A DNA stretch of 64,000 bases from positions 695,001 to 759,000 of the forward strand of contig JAPDFW010000059.1 of the NCBI GenBank assembly GCA_028826165.1. Reading direction: 5' to 3'. A program made the position numbers and the translations under genes. The notes below the pieces were generated by a model. The model had not been told where the DNA came from. It made no database searches and saw nothing but the letters and a program-made list of their open reading frames with translations. Source of the stretch: Anaeramoeba ignava. Taxonomy: Eukaryota; Metamonada; Anaeramoebidae. Shown one piece after another: positions 1 through 9,716 of this stretch; within the stretch, counting starts at the first letter, position 1; each line of letters opens with the position of its first letter.

Positions 1-315
1 TTGATTTTAATTTTTAATTTTGATTTTAATTTTTAATTTTAATATTAATTTTAAATTTTAATTTTAATTTTAAATTTTAATTGGGAATTGTTTTAGTCTA
101 ACTTACAAAATAACTGTTGCTCCGGCTCTAGCAAATCCAAGTGCTTTAAAAAATTTAAAATTTTAATTGATTTTTTTTAAATGATTTTTTTAATTGATTT
201 TTTTACAAGTTGCAAAACCAATTCCACTTGAACCACCAGTTAGGAAAACAACTTTGCCTGTAAAATTTGTAGCAAAAGTATAAGAGAATAATAATAAAAG
301 GAAAAATAATTTCAT
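1..315 (-). CDS. Short-chain dehydrogenase/reductase, 5' part only
   Basis: The 3' end lies off the left edge. Exon 1 is 315-207: a hydrophobic leader (MKLFFLLLLFSYTFA) followed by GKVVFLTGGSSGIG, the TGxxxGIG NAD(P)-binding motif of classical SDRs. Exon 2 is 143-107 (SLGFARAGATVI), the next Rossmann helix and strand. Donors are GTAAAA and GTAAGT and the acceptor is TTTAAAG; phases agree (1, then 2). Bases 1-106 are the second intron, an AATTTT-type repeat. The leader suggests ER or secretory targeting. Substrate cannot be told because the catalytic YxxxK region is missing. The ATG lies 91 bp from the divergent PEX4 start, so the two probably share a promoter region. Confidence 0.75.
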
Positions 316-406
316 TTTAATAATTGCGAAAAAAAAATGAAAAAAAAAATGAAAAAAATAATTTCATTTTTTTCCTTTTTCTTTTCTTTTTTTAAAAATA
401 AATCAA

Positions 407-1497
407 ATGAAAGTAAAATTAATTTTAATTTTAATTTTAATTTTATAAATTAATTTTAATTTTAAATTTAATTTTAAAGTCTTCACAAAGATTAGCAAAA
501 GAATATTCTAAAATTCAAAAATCAGATAATGAATTCAATATTTCAATTGATTCTAATAATATTTTAAATTGGAAAGCAATATTAAAAGGACCAGATGAAA
601 CTCCATTTAAAAATGGAAATTTTGAGATATCAATTAAATGCACAGATCAATATCCAATGAAACCTCCAAAAGTCTTCTTTAATACACCAATTTTTCATCC
701 AAATATTCATTTCAAAGTATTTTTCTTATCTTTATTTTTAAATTAAATTGAATATTGAATTGAATTGAATTGAAATGAATTGAATTGAAATGAATTGAAA
801 TGAAATGAATTGAAATGAATTGAATTAAATTGAACTGAATTAAATATTAAATTAAATTGAATAAATTGAATTGAATTGAATTGAATTGAATATTAAATAA
901 TTAAATTGAATAAATTGAATTAAATTGAAATGAATTAAATTGAATAAAATGAAATGAAATGAATTGAATTGAATTAAATATTGAATTAAATATTGTATAT
1001 TAAATATTAAATTGAATATTGAATAAATTGAATTAAATATTAAATAATTAAATTGAATATTGAATTGGATTGAATTAAATTGAATATTGTATATTAAATA
1101 TTGAATTGAATTAAATATTGAATTGAATAAATTAAATATTGAATTAAATATTGAATTGAATTAAATATTGAATTAAATGTTGAATAAATTGAATTGAATT
1201 GAATTAAATAATTAAATTGAATATTATATTAAATATTAAATATTGAATATTAATTTATTAAAAATAAAGACAGGTGAAGTTTGTTTAGATGTTTTAAAAG
1301 CAAATTGGTCTCCTGCTTGGGATATATTTGCAATTTGTCGAGCTATTTCGCTTTTACTTTCTCATCCAGAACCTGATTCACCTTTAAATTGTGATGCAGG
1401 AAATATGCTTAGAGCAAAGGATGAAATGGCTTATTTTTCAATGGGTGAAATGTATACTCAAATGTTTGCAATTAAAGAAAATTCTGATAAAAAATAA
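407..1497 (+). CDS. PEX4: PEX4-type peroxisomal ubiquitin-conjugating enzyme E2
   Basis: Three exons: 407-412 (only Met-Lys), 480-716 and 1270-1497, all joined in phase 0, giving 156 aa, the normal PEX4 length. The UBC fold is complete: WKAILKGPDETPF, YPMKPPKVFF, the HPNIHFK block, then TGEVCLDVLK with the active-site Cys. The stretch WSPAWDIFAICRAI...HPEPDSPLNCDAGNMLR is characteristic of PEX4 (plant UBC21-like) rather than other E2s. In known systems PEX4 is held at the peroxisome by PEX22 and mono-ubiquitinates the import receptor PEX5 for recycling. A 553-bp satellite intron separates the HPNI block from the catalytic cysteine. The 6-nt first exon is inferred from ATGAAA followed by GTAAAATT. 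Confidence 0.9.
717..1269 (+). repeat. Intronic GAATT/GAATATTAAAT satellite (PEX4 intron 2)
   Basis: Imperfect 5-bp GAATT units mixed with ATATTAAAT fill nearly the whole intron. No open frame is conserved across it. Confidence 0.85.
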
Positions 1498-1644
1498 TTT
1501 TCCTTTTTTTTTTTATTGATTTTCCTTTCCAAATTTTCTTTTGAAAATGATTAAATTTTCTTTTAAATTTTCTTTTAAATTTTCTTTTCAATTTTCTTTT
1601 AAATCTTTTAAATCTTTTAAATCTTTTAAATTTTTTAAATCTTT

Positions 1645-4600
1645 TCAATTTTCTTTTAAATTTTCTTTTAAATTTTCTTTTAAATTTTCTTTTAAATTTT
1701 CTTTCAAATCTTTTGAATCTTTTAAATTTTCTTTTAAATTTTCTTTTAAATTTTCTTTTAAATTTTCTTTTAAATTTTCTTTTAAATTTTCTTTTAAATT
1801 TTCTTTTAAATCTTTTGAATCTTTTGAATTTTCTTCTAAATCTTTTAAATCTTTTAAATTTTCTTTTAAATTTTCTTTTGAATTTTCTTTTAAATTTTCT
1901 TTTAAATTTTCTTTTAAATCTTTTGAATTATCTTTTAAATTTTCTTTCAAATTTTCTTTCAAATTTTCTTTCAAATCTTTTAAATCTTTTGAATCTTCTA
2001 AATCTTTTAAATCTTTTGAATCTTCTAAATCTTTTAAATCTTTTGAATCTTCTAAATCTTTTAAATCTTTTAAATCTTCTAAATCTTCTAAATCTTTTAA
2101 ATCTTTTAAATCTTTTGAATTCTTTTTAAAATTATTATAAATTAAATGAACAGAATGAACTCTTTGATAAGAATTAATAATTTTCACAATATCTTTTGCA
2201 ATAGGAATTTTAAAAAAATCAAGTATCAATTTAAATTGATTTAGAGTAGAATAATCAATATCTAAATCAATCCAATCAAAATATAAAAACTCAATAAAAG
2301 CTTTAATAGCCAAAGTAGAAAAATAAAATTCAGTAAGATCCAATTTCGATTCTTTTGTAAATTTTTGGAAAAAAGGACATCGAACTTGCAAAATCAATCG
2401 ATGAACTTCAAAACTAAAATTTTTATCAATTAAAGTAAAATCTTTGCTTTCTTCATTTAGTAAATGCTCAAATGTTATTCCAAATGGTAATATATTAGTT
2501 TTTAATGAAATGTCTAAAACTTCTTCAGAAAATTTCCGAATAATTTTCACTTCATCTTGGCTTGTAAATTTATCATAACAAAGCCAATCTAAAATTAATT
2601 TGGCTTCTTTTTCTGTTTTTTTCGAAAGTATTTCAATAACTTTTTCCTTTTTTTCTTTTCCAAAATTTAGTTCAATCAATTCCTTCGAAGTTTTTATCGC
2701 TTTGGGTTTTGTTTCGATAGTAATTTTTTCTAGATTTTCATTCTTTGTAATAAATTGTTCAACATCTTTTAAAATTGTATTCAAATATATTTTCTTATCA
2801 TTATATGGTTTTGATAAAATCATAGAAGATAATAAAACTTTATCGTTAATCATATTATATAAAGGTTTCTAAATACAAAAATTGAAATAAAATAAAACAA
2901 AAACAAAACTATTTTATATTTTTTTTTATGATTTTACGCCATTCTATTAATAAAATTATTAATAACAAAAAATTTTACTTTTATAAATAAATAATTAATT
3001 AAATAATTCTTACAACAATCCGTGTTAAATCTGCTCCTGCTTCTATTAAAATTTTTAATATTTCTTTATTGGGATTTGGATTATGTTCAATTAATGTTTC
3101 AAGGACAGTTTTTCCAGACTAAAATTAATTGAGGAAAGTAAGTAAGTAAATAAATAAATAAATATTTTTTTTCTTTACACTAATAAAATTCACATCATCT
3201 CCTTTTGAAATTAACAATTTAATAATACTCGGATCTCTATACTGAATAACCTTATGAAGAAGATTTTCTTTTTCAGACTATAATTTTATATTTTATAATT
3301 TTAATTTTAATTTTATATTTTATAAATTTATAATTTTTTCTTAAAACAAACTCTAAGCTATAAAAATATAAATAAATAAATTAATTAATAAATTAATAAA
3401 TTAATCAAAAAAATTAAAAAAATTTTTTTACTCCATAAATCGGAAGAGGTTCATCTTTCCATTCATTAATAAAAGCAATAAAAAAATTGAAATTTAACAA
3501 TGAAATTGATTTTTGAATATAAATTGCTTTCTGTTTAAAAAAAAATTTGTTTTGTTTTGTTTTGTTTTGTTTTGTTTTGTTTTGTTTTGTTTTGTTTTGT
3601 TTTGTGAAAAAAAATTTATAATTAATCATTTACTTTCTAATAAAAAATACTTCATTTTAAATTATAAATTCTTGTTTTGATTTTGGAAATTTATTTTACT
3701 TCCTAAATTAAAAATTGAAAATGAATTAAAAAAAAACAATTTCTTCAATATTTAAAAAATAATTGTTTACATGAGAAAAATTGGAAAAATTTATTCTTTT
3801 TAATAATTTGGTCACAATTTGAGAATCTAAATTAAAGTCCATTAAATTTTCAATAAGTTGTTCCTAAAATAAATTAAATTTTAAATTTTAAATTCAAAAA
3901 AGAAAACAAAACAAAAACAATTTTACATCAGGAACTTGTAATCCATCAATAAAAGTTTCAATAACTTCAGGAGATTTTATATTTGCAAAAAAATTGGAAA
4001 TTGTTAGATCCTAATTTTTCAAAAAAATCGGAAAAGAAAATTATTATCATTAAAATAATAATTAATAAAACAAACATTAAATTTTGTTATTGGAAAACGT
4101 TTCAAAATTAAAGCCATTAAACTAGTAAACTTTTTTCTTGAAATTGCTTCAAAAAAAGAAATTTCATAAGTCTATTAAAAAAAATTAAAGAAAAATGTTT
4201 TTTTTTGATAATCTAATCCAAAAAAAAAAAAGATTAATTTTACTGTTGATTCATAAGGTTTTGTTATATATTCAATTAATAGTTCAAGAATAGGTAAAGG
4301 AGTGTCTTCATTAACTGCTATTGAAAAAACATTTACACCCTAAAGAAAAATGTTTGTTAAACTCTTTTTCTTCTGTTTTTTTTTTGATGCAAAACAAATT
4401 TTTTACTCTTGATGTCATTAATTCAATTTGTTCTTTATTTAAAAAAATTTTTACTGCTTCAACATTACTTTTACGAGAAAATAATCTTATTAAAGGAGTA
4501 TGACCCTTTGGAAAATAATATAATTTTAAATGAAAATTTTTTAGATCTATAGAAAATAATAATAATTTATTTTTCTTTTAATTTACATACTTTTTTTAAA

Positions 4601-7600
4601 TTTTAAAATTTTAAAATTTAACCATAAAGAAAAAATGAGAAAAAAAAATTACATTCTTTAAATTAAATTAAATCAAAAACACAAAAAAAATACAATAAAA
4701 TTTAAATTTAACAATTTTAAAGGTTATTGATATTTATATATATTTTTTACATCTAAAGCTTTTGGATCAGCTCCTTGATCAATAAGAAATTTTATTAGTT
4801 CAGGATCAGGAAATGAAGAACAAATATAATGAAGAACTGATGAATTCTGAAGAATAAAAAAAAATTAGTAAAAATAATCAAGAGTTTAAAAAAAAAGAAA
4901 TTGAGATTACTTCTCCCTATTAATAAAAAAAAAGAAAAAAACTTGATTAAAAAAGAAAAATGGAAAAAAAAAGAAAAAGAAAATACATCAACAGCTTTAA
5001 GTGATGCTCCACTTTTAATCAGTAATTTAGCAACTTCAATATTTGGACACATATGAATAGGTGTTCTTCCATTCTATTATATTGATTATTTAAAAAAAAA
5101 GTGAATAATTACAAAATTTTAGGAAAAAAAAAAGAAAAATTTACCACAATTGAATTTACATCAGATCCATTATCAATTAAGATTTTAACATAATCTATAA
5201 TTCCTTTTTCTACTGCGTGGTGTAATGGAATAAATCCCTGTATTTTTATTAAAAAAATTTTTTTTATTTATATCTATAATAATATTATTTATCTTTATCA
5301 TTTTTTTTCTTATTACATACTTTTTATTTTGATAAAAATTTTTAGAAGAAAGAAGAAATAAGTTTTTCTTTTATTATTGAGGAAAATTAACTAATTTCTT
5401 ACAACCTAAGATTTTTAATAAAATATAAGTAAATAAAATGAGAAATTAAAGTATAAATCAGAAAAATACATCTCTTTGTTCAAGAAGTCTTCCATCTGTT
5501 CTTTTAATAATTAAATTAAAAATTTCAGGATTGTAAACAGTTCTAATTTTCGCGAAATGAAGAAGGTTATAATCCTAAATATTATATGTAATTTAATTAA
5601 TTTGAAATGCTATAAATAAAAGAAAGAAAGTTTACATACTAAATTTATAAATGAATGAATATAAGTTTAAACAAAAAAAAAGCATTTTAGTTGATGCTTT
5701 TTACAGTCTTTTTTATACAAATCAAAAAGAAATTTTTTCAATATAGAACTTGTATTCAATTAAATAAATTGATAAATTTTACAAATTTCATTTCCGGATC
5801 AAGTCCCAAATCAAGAAATAATTTAATAACATTTATATCATCATGATATAAAAATGATAATGATAATGCGTTGTGAATCTTTTTTTTGTGTTTATAATAA
5901 AAAAGTAAATTTAGATTTAAATTTAAAGAAAAAAAACGAACTCCCTAAATAAAAAAATAAAGTCAAATTAGTTCCAAAAAAAAGAAATTATTATATTAGA
6001 TTACATTCATAACATCATAGTTTGCACCTTCTTCAATTAATAATTTAATAACTTCATAAGAAGCATTATTTCTACATGCGTGAAGAAGTGGGGTATTTCC
6101 CTAAAGAAAAAAAAAATTTTTTTCCAAATTGTAAAGTCATATTATTAATTATTTTGTTTTTGTATTTCATCAAAAAAAAAAAAGAAAGAATTTACACCCT
6201 AAAACAATTTTTATTAAAAAATAATTCACATAAAAATAAAATTAAAGAAAAATACTTTCTAAAGTTATTAAGAAGAAAAATTAATTTTAAAAAGTTTTTT
6301 TTTCTTCTTCTTCTAAAATGTAAATATCTACAGATTTTTGTTCAATATCTGCACCTTGATCAAGTAAAAAAATTATCATTTCTTCTTTAGGTTTGTTTCT
6401 ACATGCTATATGAAGTACACTTAATTTATCCTAAATTAAGATTTTAGTTAAATATAAGTATTTTTTATAATAGTATAGAAAAAAAGTTGTATTTTTTACT
6501 GTCTAAAATTTTATTTTATTAATTTTGGATTTGAAATTTTTATTTAAAATAGAAAACTAACATCCTAATAAAATTTAATAAATGGAAATGTAAAATTATA
6601 AATCATTAAAAAAGCAAACAAACCAATTCACTTCGAATATCAAAATCTTTTATAATTGTTTTCAATTCTGAAATTGAATTGTTTATAATCAAATTTTTAA
6701 TTTTTTCGTTCTATTTTAACAAGAAAAAGCAAGTAAAACAAGAGAGTTTTAATTTTAATTTTAATTTTATATTAATTTTATATTAATTTTATATTAATTA
6801 TATATTAATTTTATATTTATTATATATTAATTTTATATTAATTTTATATTAATTTTATATTAATTTTATATTAATTTTATATTAATTTTATATTAATTTT
6901 ATATTAATTTTATATTAATTTTATATTAAATTAATTTTATATTAATTTTTATATTAATTTTATATTAATTTTATATTAATTTTATATTAATTTTATATTA
7001 ATTTTATATTAATTTTATATTAATTTTATATTAATTTTATATTAATTTTATATTAATTTTATATTAATTTATATTAATTTTTATATTAATTTTATATAAT
7101 TTTATATTAATTTTATTATATATTAATTTTATATTAATTTTATATTAATTATATTAATTTTATATTAATTTTATATTAATTTTATATTAATTTTTATATT
7201 AATTTTATATTTATTTTATATTTATTTTATATATTAATTTTTATATTAATTTTATATTAATTTTATATTAATTTTTATATTATTTTATATTAATTTTATA
7301 TTAATTTTATATTAATTTTATATTTATTTTATATTAATTTTATATTTATTTTATATTAATTTATATTTATTTTATATTAATTTTATATTAATTTTATATT
7401 AATTTTATATTAATTTTATATTAATTTTATATTTATTTTATATTAATTTTATATTAATTTTATATTTATTTTATATTTATTTTATATTAATTTTATATTA
7501 ATTTTATATTTATTTTTTTATTTTTATATTTATTAATTTTATATTTATTTTATATTAATTTTATATTTATTTTATATTATTTTATATTTTTATATTAATT

Positions 7601-7844
7601 TTATATTTAATATTTATTTTATATTAATTTTATATTAATTTTATATTTATTTTATATTAATTTTATATTAATTTTATATTAATTTTATATTAATTTTATA
7701 TTAATTTTATATTAATTTTATATTAATTATATATTAATTTTATATTAATAATTGATAAAGATGTATCAATTCTAGATAAATTATTTATCAATTATAGATA
7801 AATATAATTTATTTTTATGATCATAATTTAAATACCAAAGACAT
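1645..7844 (-). CDS. Ankyrin-repeat plus BTB protein with many microexons
   Basis: Proposed exons, 5' to 3': 7844-7836 (Met-Ser-Leu, tentative), 6710-6624, 6430-6332, 6100-6005, 5878-5783, 5574-5470, 5237-5145, 5073-4987, 4846-4751, 4505-4407, 4339-4244, 4171-4076, 4010-3927, 3863-3771, 3530-3432, 3277-3179, 3118-3014, 2868-1645, plus the microexons listed separately. Every intron is phase 0, and each middle exon encodes roughly one ankyrin repeat (GNTPLLHACRNN, NGRTPIHM, GHTPLIRLF). The last exon carries a BTB-like region (FTLIDKNFSFEVHRLILQVRCPFF; residues lining up with the FxxHKxIL core), then a long KDLKDLED/KENLKEN tail ending in TGA. Such proteins are usually adaptors (CUL3-type or scaffolds); no enzymatic motif is seen. 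The same architecture occurs at 61977-63974 without introns. Exon borders are inferred from splice motifs and frame, not transcripts. Confidence 0.75.
2938..2943 (-). other. 6-nt microexon (Asn-Gly), ankyrin-BTB gene
   Basis: Minus strand reads ATTAATAG|AATGGC|GTAAAATC inside the last intron. It supplies two residues between ...GADLTRIV and KPLYNM, in phase 0, at the positions just before the repeat's G. Confidence 0.6.
3545..3604. repeat. TTTTG pentanucleotide array
   Basis: About a dozen perfect TTTTG units lie inside an intron of the ankyrin-BTB gene, just downstream of exon 3530-3432 on the plus-strand map. Confidence 0.9.
3634..3702 (-). other. Pair of 3-nt microexons (Glu 3702-3700, Lys 3636-3634)
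   Basis: Minus strand AATTTAG|GAA|GTAAAAT and TTTTATTAG|AAA|GTAAATG, both in the intron between exons 3863-3771 and 3530-3432. Together they add E-K before KAIYIQ. The intron also holds a TTTTG tandem array. Confidence 0.6.
4587..4655 (-). other. Pair of 3-nt microexons (Asn 4655-4653, Tyr 4589-4587)
   Basis: Minus strand TTTAAAG|AAT|GTAATTT and AAAAAAG|TAT|GTAAATT. They add N-Y between GADPKALD and GHTPLI, giving the canonical D-x-x-G spacing exactly. Confidence 0.65.
4911..4916 (-). other. 6-nt microexon (Gly-Glu)
   Basis: Minus strand ATTAATAG|GGAGAA|GTAATCTC. It adds G-E between GASLKAVD and NSSVLHY, again giving the exact ankyrin spacing from G to LH. Confidence 0.65.
5317..5405 (-). 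other. Pair of 3-nt microexons (Val 5405-5403, Tyr 5319-5317)
   Basis: Minus strand ATCTTAG|GTT|GTAAGAA and AAAAAG|TAT|GTAATAA. They add V-Y between ...LLEQRD and GFIPLHH. Confidence 0.65.
5636..5707 (-). other. Pair of 3-nt microexons (Thr 5707-5705, Tyr 5638-5636)
   Basis: Minus strand AAAAAAG|ACT|GTAAAAA and AAATTTAG|TAT|GTAAAC. They add T-Y between LGLDPEMKF and DYNLLHF. Confidence 0.6.
5942..5944 (-). other. 3-nt microexon (Gly)
   Basis: Minus strand TTATTTAG|GGA|GTTCG, between exons 6100-6005 and 5878-5783. Only one microexon is visible here and the resulting repeat is one residue short; the donor GTTCG is weak. Confidence 0.4.
6196..6258 (-). other. Pair of 3-nt microexons (Lys 6258-6256, Gly 6198-6196)
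   Basis: Minus strand ACTTTAG|AAA|GTATTTTT and GTTTTAG|GGT|GTAAATTC. They add K-G between GADIEQKS and GNTPLLHA. Confidence 0.65.
6500..6564 (-). other. Pair of 3-nt microexons (Asp 6564-6562, Thr 6502-6500)
   Basis: Minus strand TTTTATTAG|GAT|GTTAGTTT and AAATTTTAG|ACA|GTAAAAAA. They add D-T between ...DIRSEL and DKLSVLHIA. Confidence 0.6.
6740..7755. repeat. TTTTATATTAA 11-bp satellite, intron 1 of ankyrin-BTB gene
   Basis: About 1 kb of near-uniform 11-bp units with occasional TTTATT variants. Nothing coding is seen; it lies between the tentative 9-nt first exon and exon 6710-6624. Confidence 0.85.
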
Positions 7845-8092
7845 AAAAAGAAGAAGAAAAAAGAAGAAAAAAAAAAGAAAAAAAATGAATTTTATGTTTT
7901 TTTTTTTTTGTAAAAATTTTTTGAATTGATTTTGATTATAAAAAAAGACTTTGAAATTAAATTAGAAAAATGTATCTTGTTGTGAATAAAAAATTAAAAA
8001 AAAATTAAAATTTTAATTAAAAAAAAAAGAAGAAGAAATTGTTCATTTTTTTTCCAAACAAAATTTGAGGAAATTTTTCAAAACAAAAATAA

Positions 8093-9405
8093 ATGCAGTT
8101 CCCTTTAAGACAACAAATGTATTATTTTCTGCCTTATTCCAACAACACAAACGCACAAAAACAACAAGCAGAACAAACAATAACTCCATTTTTTCACCAG
8201 AATCAGTTCATGTCTCCATTTTCTCCAACAAAAACTCAAAACCACAATCAAAACTCCAATAAAACTGAAGATCTAAAACAATCTTATCCTTTACTTTATG
8301 TTTTAGCTCTTGTTTCTGAAAAGTTTAATAGTGATTTGAATTTTACTCAAAAATTTGATTTTCCTGTCTTCCGGCAACTTGATCTTAGCCAGAAAAAAAC
8401 TAAAAACAACAAAGAAAAAAAACAAACACAAAGTCAAACACAAAAACATAAAGAAAAACAAAAGCAACTGAAAACACCCCATAAAAATCTAAATCAAAGT
8501 CAAAATTCAACTGAAAATCAAAATCAAAGTCAAAATCATTTAAAATCTAAACCTCAAAATTTCCAAAAAATTCAAACAAAAACAGAACAACATACAAAAG
8601 AAACTCAATTTAAAACAGAAACAAAAACAGAAACAATGACAGAGACAGAAACAAAAACAAAGACAAAGACTTTAACAGCATTTAACCCAAAAACTGAATC
8701 ATCTATAGAAACAATAACAAGAGGTAAATAAATTTTATTTTTTTTTTTTTGATAAGGAAAAAACAATAAATTTGACATTAACAATCATAATTTAAAAATA
8801 ATTTTATCAATTATAACAAAAACACCCTTTAATTTCTTTTAAAAAATTAAACAAAAATTAACAAAAAATTAATAAAAAAAAAATTTTTTTTTTCTTTAAA
8901 TTTTTAAGTTAAAAGAAATGCTGAAAATGATTTAGATTTTCTTAATGAAATTAAACAAAGAAAAACCAATTTAAATCTCAAAGAAAAAAGAAAAAGAAAA
9001 AGAAAAAGAAAAAGAAAAAGAAAAAGAAAAAGAAAAAGAAAAAGAAAAAAGAAAAAACAAAAACAAAAACAAATTAAACAAGATCAAACACAAACAAAAG
9101 AAGAAAAAGAAGAAGAAAAAGAAAAAGAAAAAATGACGGATAAATCAAAGTCAATAACAGAAATAGAAACAATTAATCAAAGAGACATTGATGCTGACAT
9201 TGAAACTGGCTTTGATATAGAAGAAAATGATAATAATGATGATAGTGAAGATTTAACAAGATGTATTTGCAATTCGACATTAACACGTGGTGTAATGGTT
9301 CAATGTGATAAATGTGGTTTTTGGTTACATATTGATTGTCTTGGTTTTACTTCAGTAGATCAAATTCCAGACGTTTTTATTTGTCCTTTTTGTCAACAGA
9401 AATAA
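8093..9405 (+). CDS. PHD-finger protein
   Basis: Two exons, 8093-8723 and 8909-9405, joined in phase 1 (AGAG|GTAAAT ... TTTTTAAG|TT), giving 375 aa. The N-terminal 210 residues are low-complexity Q/N/T/K/E. The start of exon 2 has a basic (Arg-Lys)n run from repeated AGAAAA, which could act as a nuclear localisation signal. The C-terminus (about residues 326-374) is a C4HC3 PHD finger: CIC, then QCDKCGFWLHIDCLG, then FICPFC. PHD fingers read histone H3 tails, typically H3K4 methylation; the Trp in GFWLH is the conserved position before the zinc His. It is probably a chromatin reader; partner unknown. Confidence 0.85.
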
Positions 9406-9514
9406 TTTTTATTTTTTATTTTTATTTTTGGAATTTCTTTTTTAATTGATTTCTTTCAAAAATTGTTTTAGTTTTGTTTGGTTTTGTTTAATGTGTTCAA
9501 TTTCTGAATTCCTT

Positions 9515-9690
9515 TTAATTTTAATTTTAATTTTAATTTTAATTTTAATTTTAATTTTTAATTTAATTTTAATTTTAATTTTAATTTTAATTTTAATTTT
9601 AATTTTAATTTTAATTTTTAATTTTAATTTTAATTTTAATTTTAATTTTAATTTTTAATTTTAATTTTAATTTTAATTTTAATTTTGATT
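9515..9690. repeat. AATTTT hexanucleotide tract
   Basis: Intergenic, between the PHD gene and the armadillo gene. It is open in several frames (hydrophobic or Asn-Phe repeats) but has no gene-like content. Confidence 0.85.
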
Positions 9691-9716
9691 TTCATTTTTT
9701 CATTTTTTTCTTTATT

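Noticed and set aside
3340-4370. One-nucleotide exons (AG-A-GTTTG-like sites near 3350 and 4360)
   Set aside because: They would break the reading frame, and the repeat spacing there is already complete.
8065-8262. Alternative 65-aa frame overlapping the PHD gene start
   Set aside because: Out of frame with the well-supported PHD coding region; no features of its own.
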